64,000 bases of DNA, taken from assembly GCA_018296165.2 (NCBI GenBank), contig JACKQL020000017.1, forward strand, positions 992,001 through 1,056,000. Direction: 5' to 3'. The stretch's first letter is position 1; each line of letters opens with the position of its first letter. The notes beneath the pieces are model-generated. The model worked only from the letters and a program-made list of their open reading frames with translations, did not search any database and was not told the origin of the DNA. Of this stretch, positions 44,150-56,564 are shown one piece after another. The translations under genes were made by a program, and so were the position numbers. The stretch is from Termitomyces sp. T153. Taxonomy: Eukaryota; Basidiomycota; Agaricomycetes; Agaricales; Lyophyllaceae.

Positions 44150-45590
44150 ATCCCTGAAGCACATTTGCAGGAAAATTAGTTAGAGTGGCAACAACCACAG
44201 GGTTGTCTGCTACTACTGGACTTATGGCTGGCTTTGCAGTGCCAGCCTTTGTTGTGGCAGACCTTGATGGTCCAGCCTTAGCCACTGCTAGTTTTGGCAG
44301 CCTAGCTTTGGCTGCTGCTAAGCTCGATGGTCCAGTGACAGGCAAAGATGCCTTGAAACAGGGTGCTCATCCATTCTCAAATCATCACCAGCAGGCACAT
44401 CATCATCATAGGGCACAGGTAGTGCCTTCCAAGTCAAGAATCCTCAACAAACGCAGAAGGCTCTGTGCAAGCCTTCTTTGCCTCTGGAAGTTGAGGAGGG
44501 GACTTCCCCAAAGCTGAACAGAAGAGGTCTGTTTGGGCCTCATCTCTTTGGTTACAAACAATGTCAAGTTTGTTCAGAACTTGTGATAGTGCCAACTGCA
44601 CTATGGAGTTATTGAGGATGTCAGCTCTAATATTCTCTGAAACTTCAGCTTCATGAAGTCACTGGAGGAGGTGAGCAATTTGCTCATCTGCAGCAGTAGA
44701 AGGCTCAGGCTCTTGAGCTTTGCCCTTGCCCCTCTCTTTTGCAGAGAAGCATTGCTCAACCATTTCTTAGGTGGTTGATGAGGGGGTGCTACTCCCCTGT
44801 GCCAGTATAAAAGGCAATGTTGCAGTTGCCTTTCCTTTTTCTTTATTGGTTAAGGTGGCTGCTGGACACCCTGATGCACTTGACAATGAGGATGGGGCAT
44901 TTGACAAATGCACTGCAGTAGGCAATAGCAGGTATGACCACCTTGAAGAGGCCAATGACTGCATCAGAGCTATGATCAACTCTGGGCCATCATTTTCCAC
45001 CTCCATTGCTTCTGATGGAGAGGAAGCAGGGATCAAAATCCCTAATTGTGATGACATAGTGGCAGGTCATCATTGACCTGCCATGCCCATTGTACATCCA
45101 GGGCCAGCCCCTAGCAGTGGGGCCACAGCAAACTGTGGCACCATATACTGCTGGAACTCTTGGGACCACACAGGCTGTGAGCCCACAGAGTATCCAAAAT
45201 TCATGAGTGGGGGCACCTGAGGTCCCCCACATCCTCTTCTAATTCCTCCACTCTGCAAGGGCATATCCCATCCCTGCACTGGCAACTGCTGCATTGCCAC
45301 TGCATAACTAGGTGGGGCCACATCTCCTGGCACTGCTGCAGGTCCTCTGCTCATGGGTTTTTGTTTCTCTTGGAGCTGGGGCCACTCTTCTCATTGTTGG
45401 GGGCACTACATTCCTAGCTGCTAAGGCTCCTGCCAAGGCAGCAAAGCTGTCAAACCCAGAGAGTGAGCTACTCTCTAATCCTCCCCCTCTTGAGCTCTGT
45501 CCAGAGCTTACTGAATATCCTGGTGGACTTGCATCCACCTCACCAGGTCATTTCTTTTTCTTGCCCATTGGGCAAGCAGTCTTCCTTCTC
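44150..45590 (-). pseudogene. Low-complexity gag-like ORFs, unrecognised
   Basis: Minus-strand frames at 45,538-45,308, 45,354-45,070, 45,057-44,767 and 44,345-44,148 are rich in Ala, Pro, Ser and Gly (MDASPPGYSVSSGQSSRGGG, APPSYAVAMQQLPVQGWDMP, KEKGKATATLPF). A Lys-rich run lies just before the first. They could be the gag or 5' ORF of the damaged integrase element to the right or of another retroelement. No diagnostic motif (zinc knuckle, coiled coil) is evident. Confidence 0.35.
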
Positions 45591-45599
45591 TGAGTTAGT

Positions 45600-47290
45600 G
45601 TGTTGCACCAACAATGGGGTAGAAGACAAAGAGCAGTTGAACTTTGTGCTCAGCCAAAAAATTGACTGACATAATATTTGATAGCCACTGGTACAGTGGC
45701 CTGTCCAACTTCTGGACTAAGTCAAGTTGACTTGGTCCTTCTAGCTGACTATGCAGGGCATTGTATGCCCTGAAACTCCAAATATCTGTCAAGGGCTGCT
45801 AGGTCCTTGCAGGTGGCAAAGGATTCACAAGTGGTGTTCCTCAAGCTCCAATGAACCTCAAACTTGAGGTTTATCCCATCACAACAATGACTTAACAGAT
45901 CATCAACAAATCAGTCTTGGTTGTCTGGGGCACCAAACTTGTATGGCTCTAGTGTTTCCTGTTGGGAAACAGTGCAATGTTGCTGGCCTTGTATGGTTGC
46001 AGCAGCAACATAAGGAACTTAGGATGAATACTTTGTTTCTGGAGTGCTGTAAGCAACTCCAACACATAATTGGAGGTCTCACTAAAGGCCTCCAAAATTT
46101 TATATGGCCCAACTCACTTTAGACAGAGCTTTCTAGCTCTGCCCTTTGAAAGGCTAAGGTTTTCTGTTGAAAGGTACACCAGTGCACCTTTCTCCAGCTC
46201 TGGATCAGGCTTATGATGCAAATTAGCAAAGTGTGTTTGAAAGACACACACTTCAATAATTGCATTGTGGGCTGCTGCCAAGTTCTCTAGAGCTTGGTGG
46301 GCAAACTGCAGAACTTCCTTGGGAATTGTAGTATCAGACCTGAGCTTGCAACATAGATGGCATATAGCCACCATTCAATTCAAACAGTGCAAATTGTACC
46401 ATCTCTGAAATGCTTGTGTTTGTAGCAAACTCAGTTAAGTCTATTTGACTTAACCAGTTTTTCTGGTCTGGGCAGACTACAGTGTGCAATATCTGACCAA
46501 CATTTCTATTGGCATGTTTAGTCTGTCCATCTGTCTGCAGATGGAAGGATGTTGACATTAGGAGCTTTGCTCCTAATAACTTATGCAGTTCATGCCACCA
46601 TTTAGATGTGAACTTAGGGTCTCAATCACTGACAATTGAGCTTGGGAGGCCATGTAGCCTCACAATCTTGCACATGTATATCCAGGACAGCTGCAACACT
46701 GTCATGATAGTATGCACTGTAATCAAGTGCACCATGCTTGTCATGCAACATATAACTACTCAAAGGTAGTTATACCCCTTAGATTCAGGGAATGGGCCTA
46801 TAAAGTTCATTCCTATGGAATCCCATGGCTTAACTGGAATGGGCAGGAAGTGTAATTTCCCTAAGGGAGATGATTGCTCCCCTTTGCCCACTGGCATAGC
46901 TGGCATGTGGCACAGAATATGCATGCATCTGCAGCCACTGTTGGCCACCAGTATCAATGACAGATATATTCCACTATTCTCTAGGCACCAAAGTGCCCCA
47001 CTAGACAATGTGCTTGGTCAAGCAACTTGATTACCATCTCCCACTCATGAGGTATGCATAGAACCTTGTGGCCTAGGAGATTGGTAGTCCAAATTAGCTT
47101 GTTGTGTAGTCAGAAGGACTTATAATCCTTTGGCTGAGTTACAATCTCAGCAAAGAGCTTGTCTTTGCTGTACAGTGATTGGATCTAATGGAGCACCTCT
47201 CTGTCAGACCTCAGGGTAGGGCACTACAAGTGCATGTGTCAGACATTGTAGCAGAACATGTTTTGTATTGTATGCTACATGTCCAGCAGA
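45600..47290 (-). pseudogene. Second type of Ty3/gypsy integrase
   Basis: Reading leftwards: KLHFLPIPVKPWDSIGMNFI and GPFPESKGYNYL (start of core), then MSTSFHLQTDGQTKHANRNV and GQILHTVVCPDQKNWLSQID (region of the catalytic Glu), FATNTSISEMVQFALFELNG, then KGALVYLSTENLSLSKGRAR (GPY/F-type C-terminal module). It lacks the chromodomain-family signature of gypsy-1 to -3 and represents another lineage. RT is missing; sequence to the right of 47,290 is unrelated. Confidence 0.82.
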
Positions 47291-47464
47291 GTCCTCTGCA
47301 TTGTAGTGGAAGTTAACAGTGTTATATCTGCAACAATGCCATTACAATGTTACAATGTGTCATTATAAACACTTTGAGCAGACATCTTTGGCTGCCCTTT
47401 TGGTTCATGGGAGTTGTACATTGTATTGTTATCAACAGTATTAGCAGATGTCTGCTGTCTGCCT

Positions 47465-47620
47465 TCCATTGCTGTATGGCATCCATTGCAAAAAGCTGTT
47501 CTGTTAGTTAGTGTGTGCCACCATATAACTCTTTCCATTGTCTCTGCTTTCCATTGCTATATGACATCCATTGCAAAAAGTGGTTCTATTAGCCAGTGTG
47601 TACTGTCATATAACTCTTTA
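47465..47620. repeat. Tandem duplication, about 85-bp period
   Basis: Units at 47,465-47,534 and 47,550-47,619 share CCATTGCTRTATGRCATCCA, 'ttgcaaaaag' and 'catataactcttt'. No coding role seen. Confidence 0.85.
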
Positions 47621-47904
47621 GGCCACTCTGTTGTTGATTCTTTTGTCTGTTGCCAGATCCTGTTACAAAAACATATCCATTCCAGAAGTGTTTCTGTTCT
47701 AAAGCTCTTGGTTTGTCTGTATAGATATTTGTTGAAATCTGTCAAAGTGTTAGGCATGGGAAGCCATCACAGAAGCATTTTTGTAGGAGCAGGAAGCTGT
47801 CACAGAACCATTCATCCATTGCAAGCCTGGTAGAAATGACCATGCCAATGATTTGGGCACTCCACAAAGAAAATGATTCATGAAAATATCATTTTTAGGA
47901 CAGT

Positions 47905-48000
47905 ATTATGGCTTAGTGGTTCACAATGCCATAAGGTTATCCTTCATCTCTGTCAGGATGAGGGTTTGACTCCCTGATCTGACAATTGTCTACTGATTTG
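47905..48000 (+). repeat. tRNA-like (SINE-type) module 1
   Basis: TGGCTTAGTGG fits the Pol III A box and GGTTTGACTCC about 50 bp later fits the B box (C of GGTTCGA changed to T). The D-arm GGC/GCC pairing and a T-arm AGGG/CCCT are visible. Confidence 0.55.
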
Positions 48001-48182
48001 GTCTTTCATTTATTTATTGCACCTGTTCTCCTGTGCTCTAACCAATGTTTAGGCACACTCTGAAGCAAAATACTCTTATGGTTTGGGTGGGTATTCAGGC
48101 TGGCTACCTGCCAAAATCCTTGATTGCACTGCAGCCAGAAATATTCTACAGAAGCTCATAATTTGCTAGATATAGTAGGCTC

Positions 48183-48297
48183 CTATGGCTGAATGGATTT
48201 GAATGTTAGAGGTCTGCTGATGTCTGTGACCTCATATACTCAGGCTGAGAGTTCAAATCCCTTGCTTGAGTCTAGTGGTATGGAACCTTTTTTTAGT
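48183..48297 (+). repeat. tRNA-like (SINE-type) module 2
   Basis: A box TGGCTGAATGG, B box GAGTTCAAATCCC, then a T7 run near 48,288 that would act as a Pol III terminator. Confidence 0.55.
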
Positions 48298-48354
48298 CAT
48301 CATTTAATTCAATCATTGTTTGTTTCAACATTAACTTGCCTGATATAACAGGCC

Positions 48355-48550
48355 CTTGTAGCTTCATGGGTTAGAACATTAGAGCTCTGCCATCCTCTGC
48401 AGTCTCATATGCTTGACATCCATTGTCTATGAATTTGTTTTTAATTGTCCACTGTTTGCACTACAACATATGCTTGTAGTCAGCTTATCTTTCTCTTCTT
48501 GAGGGTTTGAATTCCTTGCTTGATGTTCTGTAGTTGACAAAAGGTTTTTT
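48355..48550 (+). repeat. tRNA-like (SINE-type) module 3, expanded
   Basis: A box-like TAGCTTCATGGG with a long spacer before the B box GGTTTGAATTCC at about 48,498, followed by T6 near 48,545. The spacer is too long for a tRNA, so it is a decayed or inserted unit. Confidence 0.45.
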
Positions 48551-48609
48551 AGTCATCATTTCAATTGAAAATTGTTTGTTCCACCCAATGCTTATAACAA
48601 CATGCTATT

Positions 48610-48718
48610 GTGAGCCACCATGGATCAGTGGTTTGGATTGTTGGTTAAGCCACACTCCAACTGTCAAGCCTAGGGTTTGACTCCCTTCCTTGACCTATTG
48701 ATTTGCAATGATTTTTTT
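48610..48718 (+). repeat. tRNA-like (SINE-type) module 4
   Basis: A box TGGATCAGTGG, B box GGTTTGACTCCC, T-arm CTAGGG/CCCTTC-like, then T7 at about 48,711. Best preserved of the array. Confidence 0.55.
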
Positions 48719-48984
48719 CTGTTTGATTTCCACTATTCCACATAACATTTAAAGGCTTTGAATGTTTTGTAGCTTCAATTGATTTGTAGATTCCTGCAGG
48801 TGCAACACCATTCCCTGGTGGTCTGGTGTATACCTATTTCTGCTGCCAGTGGTCTGGTGTATATCTATTTCCACTGCCATGCCCATTTTCCCTGGTGCCA
48901 CAGTGTACTCTCGTTTCTTCTATCAGCAGTGTGGCTGCAGCATCTTTTTTGCATCTTTTCTCTTCATATTTACAGGGATTCTAT

Positions 48985-50775
48985 CTACATCAATGGGCTC
49001 CATCCTCCAAGTTCTGATTCCAAATCCAAGAAGAAACCAGTGTTGCTTATATACTCAAAGTCAAGTGGTGTATATGGATTCTCTGGAAGGGTTCCCACAA
49101 CACTTGATGTCATGTTTGAAGAAGTTGAAGTTTTTGAGAGAACATCAGAAATGTCAGCAAAGTTGGCTAGGGTGAAAGGGCCAATGGGCCTACATCTGCC
49201 ATGATCTCTTGCTTGCTGGAAAGCTTGTTCTGTCAGAAACAATTAGGTCTGCTAGGTAAATGATGCAGATTGACTCATGTTTTTGGTACAGCATGTTGAT
49301 GTGTCTCTTGTCCTTGCATGGCATTACTCTTTCATCATATCTTTCCCACTCCTTCACATTATTCTCCTGAGGAATAGGGAGAGTACCAGATGAACTTTCA
49401 TCATCTGGTGGAGTCAAGCAGGCTAGTCTATGTTTGGTATCTGTTGCAAAGTCACTATTTGACAGATGTGAATTGTGATTTGGAATGAATAGAGATGGTG
49501 CAGAATCACTATCCATTGTAGAATTTGGTGATATTCCTGGTGGAATGATGAGGGGGGGGATCTCTCTGGCAGGTTGGTCTGCTATGCAGATGTATGTTAT
49601 ATTTGCCAGTACATATTCCCCAGATCTGGCAGTTGAAGTTGCACTGTTAGATCTGGCATCCAATGCAATAAAAAGGGGAGGAAGACTATCATCCCTCAGT
49701 ACATTGCTATTGTCAGATATCAACTCCTTGTCAGACTTGTCATCTATTGCCATAAACAGAGGAGGAAACCTGCCATCATCTGGCTCCCCTCTGCTGTCTG
49801 ACCCATTGTCCAATGCAATGAAGAGTGGTGGAAGGTGTTCCTCATCTGATCCACTTTCCTCAGCATGAAACAGAGGGCTCCAAAAGTAATACCTTTGAGG
49901 TCTAGATCATCAAACAATGGATTCTCAACATCCATCCATTCCTAATCACTTTGTGCCAGTGAGAAGAAGCTCTGCTGAACAAGGGAAACAGGATGGGAAA
50001 GTGATTGAGACTGTGCTTGTGCTTGAATAGCAGATGATTTCTTTGTAGGGTGATAGATGAGCCCAGGATTCTTCCTACTTTTGAAGAAGAGGTGGTGGAA
50101 TGTTTGGCATGGATTGGAAGGATCAATAACCTTGTCAAGCATTGATGGAGGCCATGCAGGTGATTGAGTGTCAGGCACAGAGGTTGGAGAGGCATAGTCA
50201 GATGGTATTGTGCCATTGCTACTAAGGGAATTGGTGATTGAGTCAATACCAGTGAGTTTTCCTAAGTGTGACAGCACAATAGAATCAGCACCAGAGAGGT
50301 GAGCAGAGCCAGGTCTGGCAGACAGACTTGAAAATTGGCAGATTAGGTCATTTGCCATCAATGGAGATTTTGGTCCAGCTGCTAATTGGAACCTGTCTAG
50401 AGCCAAGAGGGCTTTCCAGTGGACACTGCTTTGGCTTGACAATTCTTCATCACAAGTTGCATTTTGATGGATGAGGAGACAACCCTTGGCAGTCTTATCA
50501 GTTAGGTGCTTGGTCTTAATACCTATATAGTTCCACCAATCACAGCCATACCAATGTACAACTTGACCTGAATGGGTGGGAACTGTTCATGCCTGAAAGG
50601 ACTCCCAGACTTCTTGAGGGATGTCATCTCTGTCTGCTAGAGAGTACCAACAGCTCAGACACATGATGAGGTCTGGAACATTGTATTTAATGTTGTTTAA
50701 TGCTGCTATACTCAGATATAGGAGAATATAGTTCTGGCCCAAATATAAAATAAACTCCATTGCAATCCAAGACAC
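48985..50775 (-). pseudogene. Downstream ORFs of the KDZ element, unknown function
   Basis: Frames at 50,775-50,587 (LYLSIAALNNIKYNVPDLIM, CWYSLADRDDIPQEVWESF), 50,442-49,942 (KALLALDRFQLAAGPKSPLM) and 49,813-49,190 with a motif repeated three times (LPPLFIALDARSNS, PPLFMAIDDKSDKE and a third near 49,800). They follow the transposase on the same strand. The ending ERYDERVMPCKDKRHINMLY hints at a protease-like partner but I cannot establish it. Stops between frames show decay. Confidence 0.4.
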
Positions 50776-51530
50776 TTTACCAATTATTTATCCAGGTGTT
50801 GTCACATCCACCTATGATCCTTGTGTTCCTCAAGGTTGCCATAAATGGCAAGTGCTGTGTGTGTCCATGATTCGACATAAAATATTGGTTTTTGGAGACC
50901 CAGTGACCATTGGTCAACTGAGGCTTGGGTTTGTAGAGCAGCAGTAGAGGCCATGTCAGAGTACAAAGCTATAAGGATTTGGCACAGTTATGAGCTAGTA
51001 GTTGGGGAAAGTAGGACTTTTACAGCAGCAGAATTAACAATGTAGACTACATGTGACATTGTCCCAAAGTAATAAGGTTGCAAATCTGCTATGAAAAGGG
51101 TGGTTCCAGTTGGCATGGTGGATATGATGTGCATAACAAATCTGGTGTGGCAGATGGGATGTGCATGGCAAATCTGGTATATATGGCATAATCAGCCATT
51201 TATTCATCCCATTGCACTCTCCCATTTTGTCAGCATAGGCTTAGAGGCCTTTTTCCCTGGCTGACATGCTCCTCTTGGACCAGATTTCTGCCTGCTTAAG
51301 GAAATAGCAAACAGTCCATTCCATTTCACTGGTAACAAGCTGACATTCTTCTGTCCATCTGTTTTGTTGTGCTCTTGCACAGAGATAGTGCACCCAATGG
51401 ACTGGTGAGATTGGTTATGAATTTGATACTGGCAAATTGAAGAGGAAAGTGGGCCAACACATTGACAACAAATGAATGGATATGGTGAATGAACAGAATT
51501 GGCAGGCAAATTGAGAATTGTATGACAGAT
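50776..51530. other. CpG-poor spacer within the KDZ region
   Basis: No gene recognised. Short repeats of 'aaatctg.tgtgg' and 'gatgtgcat' occur around 51,115-51,180. Confidence 0.4.
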
Positions 51531-51539
51531 ATCTGAGCA

Positions 51540-54500
51540 GAAAGCAACTTACATTCATAGAGAGTTTCAGGGTCATCTTCCATATCTGGATTAGCTTGCC
51601 ATATCCAAGAAACCTTTATTCTTGATGATCCAGGAATATTTGGATCATGTATAGCCATGCTTGCTGCAAGATCCACTTTCTGCAGAACATGATATTTTTT
51701 GTTGAATGCAGAATCTATGCCTAATTGCATAAGAGCATTGCAACATTTTCCATAGGCTCTGGCTTTGATAGAAATGGCTGCCTGAATTTTGTTAATTGAC
51801 ACCCTTGCTTGGGTTTTGACACTTTTGCTTGGAGCAACCTGGACAACATGAGAATACATGAAAGATTTTTCAGCAATGAGCTCTTGGAGTGCTTGAATAT
51901 GCCTTTTGATTTGAAGCAAATGCAATTGCCTTTCAATACTGGACAGTTCTGAGCAATCACCAGCAATTGTTGATGGCAAGGCTATTTCAAAGTCTTCTGG
52001 TGCAGTGGAATCCAGTTTCAACAGTGGATCCAGTCTGGCCAGCAGGTTTGCTGCTGGATATGGCAATGTTTCATTGTCTCCTGATGTTTCTTCATTGAAT
52101 GCACCAGGAATCTCATTCACCTCAAGTGGTGTAGTCCTTTGTGAATTGGAAGAATAACCATGCTTGGCTTAGGAAGCAGTCAGGACATTCAGTTGAACCC
52201 TTAACAATTTTCTGTCTGCTTCAACCTTTTGTCACTCATCCTCCCATGCCTGCTGACTCATCCAACAGACATGGTCTTGTAATGCAATCTTGATATAACA
52301 ATTAGTGTTTAACAGTGGTGAAACCATCTGGGTTTGACTCACTGCCATTCTTCAATGTCAAGTGCAAGTTGAATCCAGAATGTATCAGTATCTGGCATCC
52401 AGCCCCTGGCTTCTGATCCAGTGTCTTCCAGATTACCACCATGTCCTGCTTGGAGGCCTATGGTCTGAGCCTTGAGGATGTCCATTGCCTTTTTGTCTTG
52501 GTCCCTCAGACTTTCAGCAATGGTGATCTCAGCCTCCCAGCTTGATATCAGTTCTGCTGAGATTCCCATAGACTGTTCAGCAAAATAATGAACAGCAGCC
52601 TCACTCATCTCAATGGCTGTCAAGTATTTTCAGTATAGAGAAGGAATCATATCAAGTAACTTCTTCCAGTTGGAGTCACACATATGATTGTCAAGGATTT
52701 CCCCCCAATGTGCAAGAGTAGCAGTTTGTGCCATCTGTGAAACTTCATTGAGAGTAGACAAAAGACTTTCAATGATCTCCCCAGCAATGTAGCCAACTCC
52801 TGGAATAAATGATGGGGTAAAGCAGAAAAAGCAATTTTCTTTCTGCCCATGGACATGAAGGAGGCCAATTGCATAGTCAACCAGTAGTTTATCTGGTAAA
52901 ACTTCCCCTGCCTCTGCTAATCATTTGAAAAACTTGACACACCACTGGCATGCCATGTCATATACTAGCAAGAGATGTTTAATAGATTCCATGTTGGTTG
53001 TCTTCAGTGCACATGTGATGGAGAAGTCTGTATACACTTGGCCTTCACCATGGGTTAAGTTTGTTATGCTGTTGGGAGCAAAGCAGCCATGGTGTGTGCA
53101 TGCTGTTGCAACAACTCCAGTAATGTTGCATGATTTGTTCAATAGAAGTGCCTTTTTGATGGCCTTGGATGTGTTTTCACAAGGAGCTCCCTGGCAATGG
53201 ACCCACCAGATGGCTGGAGTGGAGGTTAATAGCAGACAGTGGACAGCAGATATGGAGGTTAATAGTGGACAGTGGACAGTGGATGCAGTGGATGGGGGCA
53301 ATTTGGTGGCAAACATTAATAGTCAATCAATAATCACACATATTAGCAATCCAAGGAAAAACTCACTGTCAGTCTATCCTTTGCAAACTTAAGATATTCA
53401 TCAAGTTCATCCCTCCTGGGCATCATTCCACCTCCTTCAGAATGCCATACATCCTGAGCAGGATTGTGATGATGGACATGATCTGCATTGAAGTTTCCAT
53501 CCATCATCAATGAGCGATTGAACTTCTACTGAAATGGATCTTCTTCCCAGTTTGATGGAATATTTGCTCCTGGTTGAGGGCAAGTGGGACAGAATATTGC
53601 AAGCTCACCATGCTCTGGTGCCATTGGTTCTTTTGTCTCATTGTATCCAAAACCTGCCCATTTCAATTTCTTTAACCAGTGCCATGAATGCAAAAGTCAT
53701 CATAATTCATGATAGAGGTTATCTACTTCACCTGAAGAAGCAATTGATGAAGTAATCTCACAAGGTTCTGCCAATACTGATCAGCAGAGGCTTTGCACTC
53801 TAAATTAGTCAGACAAAAATTGTGACAAAAATTGTCCAGAACAGCTGTTGTAAAATATGTTCTTGTCTGGTTGAATGTGCTGGGAATCAGCTGGGAGTGA
53901 ATGACATCCTTGATCCAGACATCTTGGCCAGAACACTTGCATGCAACAACACTGATGTAGTGCACACCAGTTGTGTATACAATGCATGCAATTGGGTTTC
54001 CAAAGCAATCAATTCTCTCAATATAGCACCCATATGCAGATGGCAGATTGAAACCAGCAGTGGCTGCAGAGGGAGGAAGTCTGTCAGGACCACAGTCCTG
54101 GAGGGGGACTCTTACAGGAGCCAAAACCACCTTGGGGAGGTGATGCCAACAGCAAGTATGTAAATAGGGAAAGAAACTAAGAAACTAAGAAATGAGAGTG
54201 AGTAATGAATGGAGAGAAGATTAGATAACAACAGAACACAAACAAGATATCAGGTAATGTCATAGCTGGGGTGTAGCTACAGACTAAGGGACCTTATATA
54301 GCTGTAGGACACTGCCAAAAGGAGAAGATGGAAGTGATCTAAGTCAGGTGGGAGTGATCTAACACAAGTGGAAGTGATCTTAGTCAGGTGGAAGTAATCT
54401 GAGTCAGGTGGAAGTGATCTAAGTCATAGCAGGAAGTGATCTAAGTCATGAGGAAGTGATCTGGAACAAGGGAAGCAATCCTGGAAGTGATCTTGGACAG

Positions 54501-56020
54501 GTGGAAGTGATCTGGGACAGGTGGAAGTGATCTGGAACCTGTGGAAGTGATCTGTGCCTGTGGGAATGATCTGGAACAGGAAAAGCAGTCCTAGAGGTGG
54601 CTCAAACCTGGATGTGGCTGAAACAGGACTGTGGCTAAGATCTGGAGGTGTGGCTGAGATCCAGAGAGGGACTGTGTAGAATCTGAGGTTGGATAATGGT
54701 GAAGGAAAGGGGGGAATGGAATGGGTCATGACAAAGTCCATCAACATAAGCAGTATGATTTCCCTCCATTTCTTGTGGTCCATGTGAAGGAACATCTTCC
54801 ATTGGCACTTGTTCCAATGGCAGTTCTCCACCTTCCATGGTGCCATCATCCTCTAGTTCCTGTCACTTCTCCTCTAGTATCTGAATTCTAGCCAGAATTT
54901 TGGTGTGTGAGGTAGGCATAGAGACATTTGATGGATTTGACCCCAGATCCACAAGACATTCTGCAGAAATCCTATCCACACCTGCCATTGTCCAAGAAGC
55001 TGCAGCTACAGATTCTGCCACAGCCAATGCAGATATTCATATGGAATTTGTTGACAAAAACCATTGCTCCTGCTGCAGCAACAGATTGGACAGCAGATCT
55101 GCCACCCTGTGGGACAGATCCACTGCTAAAAACTGCATTTCCAGGGATGGATTACTTGATAAAAACTGCATTTCCACTGGCAGATCTGGTGCCAGAAACA
55201 TGTTTCTATTGATCCCTGTTTCTACATCAATATCAATTGGTTCATCATGACCTGTATTAGTAATTTAAGCATGCCTGATAGCAGTGTGACAATGTTGACA
55301 TACTCTGGATGGCTTGCAGGAAGTCTTGCTCTTTAATGTCATTTTTTTGTTCATAGTCCTCAACAACATTCACCTGAGTCATGCCACCATGGCATTTGTG
55401 AATTGCATGGTGGGGAACATAGAGACAGCCACCTGCATCAGATAAGTTCATAGGCTGGAAGTATTTGCCATTCCATATCTCTGGTCAGTGAAGTGGGTTG
55501 GACTGGTGTGTTCAGCATAAACTCCTATGACAAAGAAGTCTTGAACCCATGCAATCATGGCATTGCCATTGCACAAGATGTTTGTTAGGACATGCATGAC
55601 AATGACTAATATCACCAATGGATTCATGACTGAGTAAACCATTGAGCAACTGTGGAACATAGTTGATGAAGTCATCAAGATAGTCTGCCTGTGTCTATAT
55701 GATATGAACAATAATATGTTGTGCAATATTTCGATGAAAATTTACCTTGCCATGCTTTATGGGGACAGGATATATATCATCTACCATTGTAGCATCCCCA
55801 AAAAAATTATGGTCATCATCAGTGGCTGGGAATGGCACAGCAGAAGTGACAACTGGAATTGGACTGATGGGCACTCATTCTTTCACCAGTATAGGTAATC
55901 CTCTGGAGTTCTGGATGACTCTTGTCTTTTCATCAGCAGGCATAAGATCTCTTTGCCTGAGAACGAGTGTCAAAGAGTGTGCCTGCCAGCAGGAGATTTC
56001 CTGGAATATATGTAGCAGCA
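51540..56020 (-). pseudogene. KDZ (Kyakuja-Dileera-Zisupton) transposase
   Basis: Reading leftwards from 56,020: cysteine-cluster region (WQCHDCMGSRLLCHRS, HQSNPLH, then KYFQPMNLSDAGGCLYVPHH), the segment GVHYISVVACKCSGQDVW with FNQTRTYFTTAVLDNF (54,130-53,723), the catalytic core with a DGNF-x-ADH-type motif near 53,500 (visible across frames with PAQDVWHSEGGG), GVVATACTHHGCFAPNSITN and LLVYDMACQWCVKFF (53,316-52,921), the helical region 52,900-52,339, and the C-terminus QARVSINKIQAAISIKARAY, PGSSRIKVSWIWQ (52,120-51,540). KDZ transposases are cut-and-paste DNA transposases common in mushrooms. Frameshifts, stops and a 1.1-kb foreign stretch (54,160-55,250) break it. Confidence 0.85.
54330..54560. 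repeat. Minisatellite, about 21-bp unit, roughly 11 copies
   Basis: Units of 'ggaagtgatctaagtcaggt' type, varying after 'gatct' (aagtcag, aacacaa, gggacag, ggaacct). It sits inside the stretch that separates two KDZ segments; as minus-strand sequence it could encode a Phe/His/Pro-rich repeat. Confidence 0.88.
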
Positions 56021-56279
56021 TGTATGAGATGGGAAAGGAAAATTGTTATGAGCCCTATACAAGATGATTGGTTGATGTGAAGAGGTGCAAGTGATGTGTG
56101 GCAGATGATGATTGATATTGGCAATCTTTCCACAACATTAGGTATTCTTAAAGAAAATTTTGTTGTGAAAGTTTTCCTCAAGTGATATGCACTAGGCTAA
56201 AGTAGGAAAGCCACCATCAGACTGTCTGCCAAGATGGACAATAGAAGGGACAATAGAAAAACAGATATTCATTATTACC
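56021..56279. other. Boundary between KDZ element and island 3
   Basis: CG-poor, no gene and no recognisable terminal inverted repeat; the upstream end of the transposon cannot be placed. Confidence 0.4.
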
Positions 56280-56400
56280 CATTAGCTTCTTTGGCCTTCG
56301 ATCTGACTTGCCACCACAGACTCAACCCAATTATGATCATTGATCTATCACATACTTAATAAAACCAAATGGCCCTCAGCATGGTGACAACTGTGTTCCA
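56280..56400 (-). repeat. Z repeat, inverted fragment
   Basis: Reverse complement of the Z start at about 25,580-25,700 ('ggccatttggt', 'gatcaatgatcat', 'gtagcaagtcagatcgaagg'). Confidence 0.7.
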
Positions 56401-56564
56401 TGACAATATATTGGACCAATCTCCCACAGCCAAATTCCATGATAGGCCCTTGGTCTTTTTCTCTTTCAAAAATGGCAAGAATCCAATGAGGCAGGACTCT
56501 TCTGTTATTGATTTAATGTTTCAGCGAGCATAGTATTGACAATATTGGCAATCCTGAGCAGTAG

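Noticed and set aside
47905..48718. Functional tRNA genes
   Set aside because: Boxes are present but acceptor stems do not pair, one spacer is too long, and anticodon arms are irregular; better called tRNA-like repeats.
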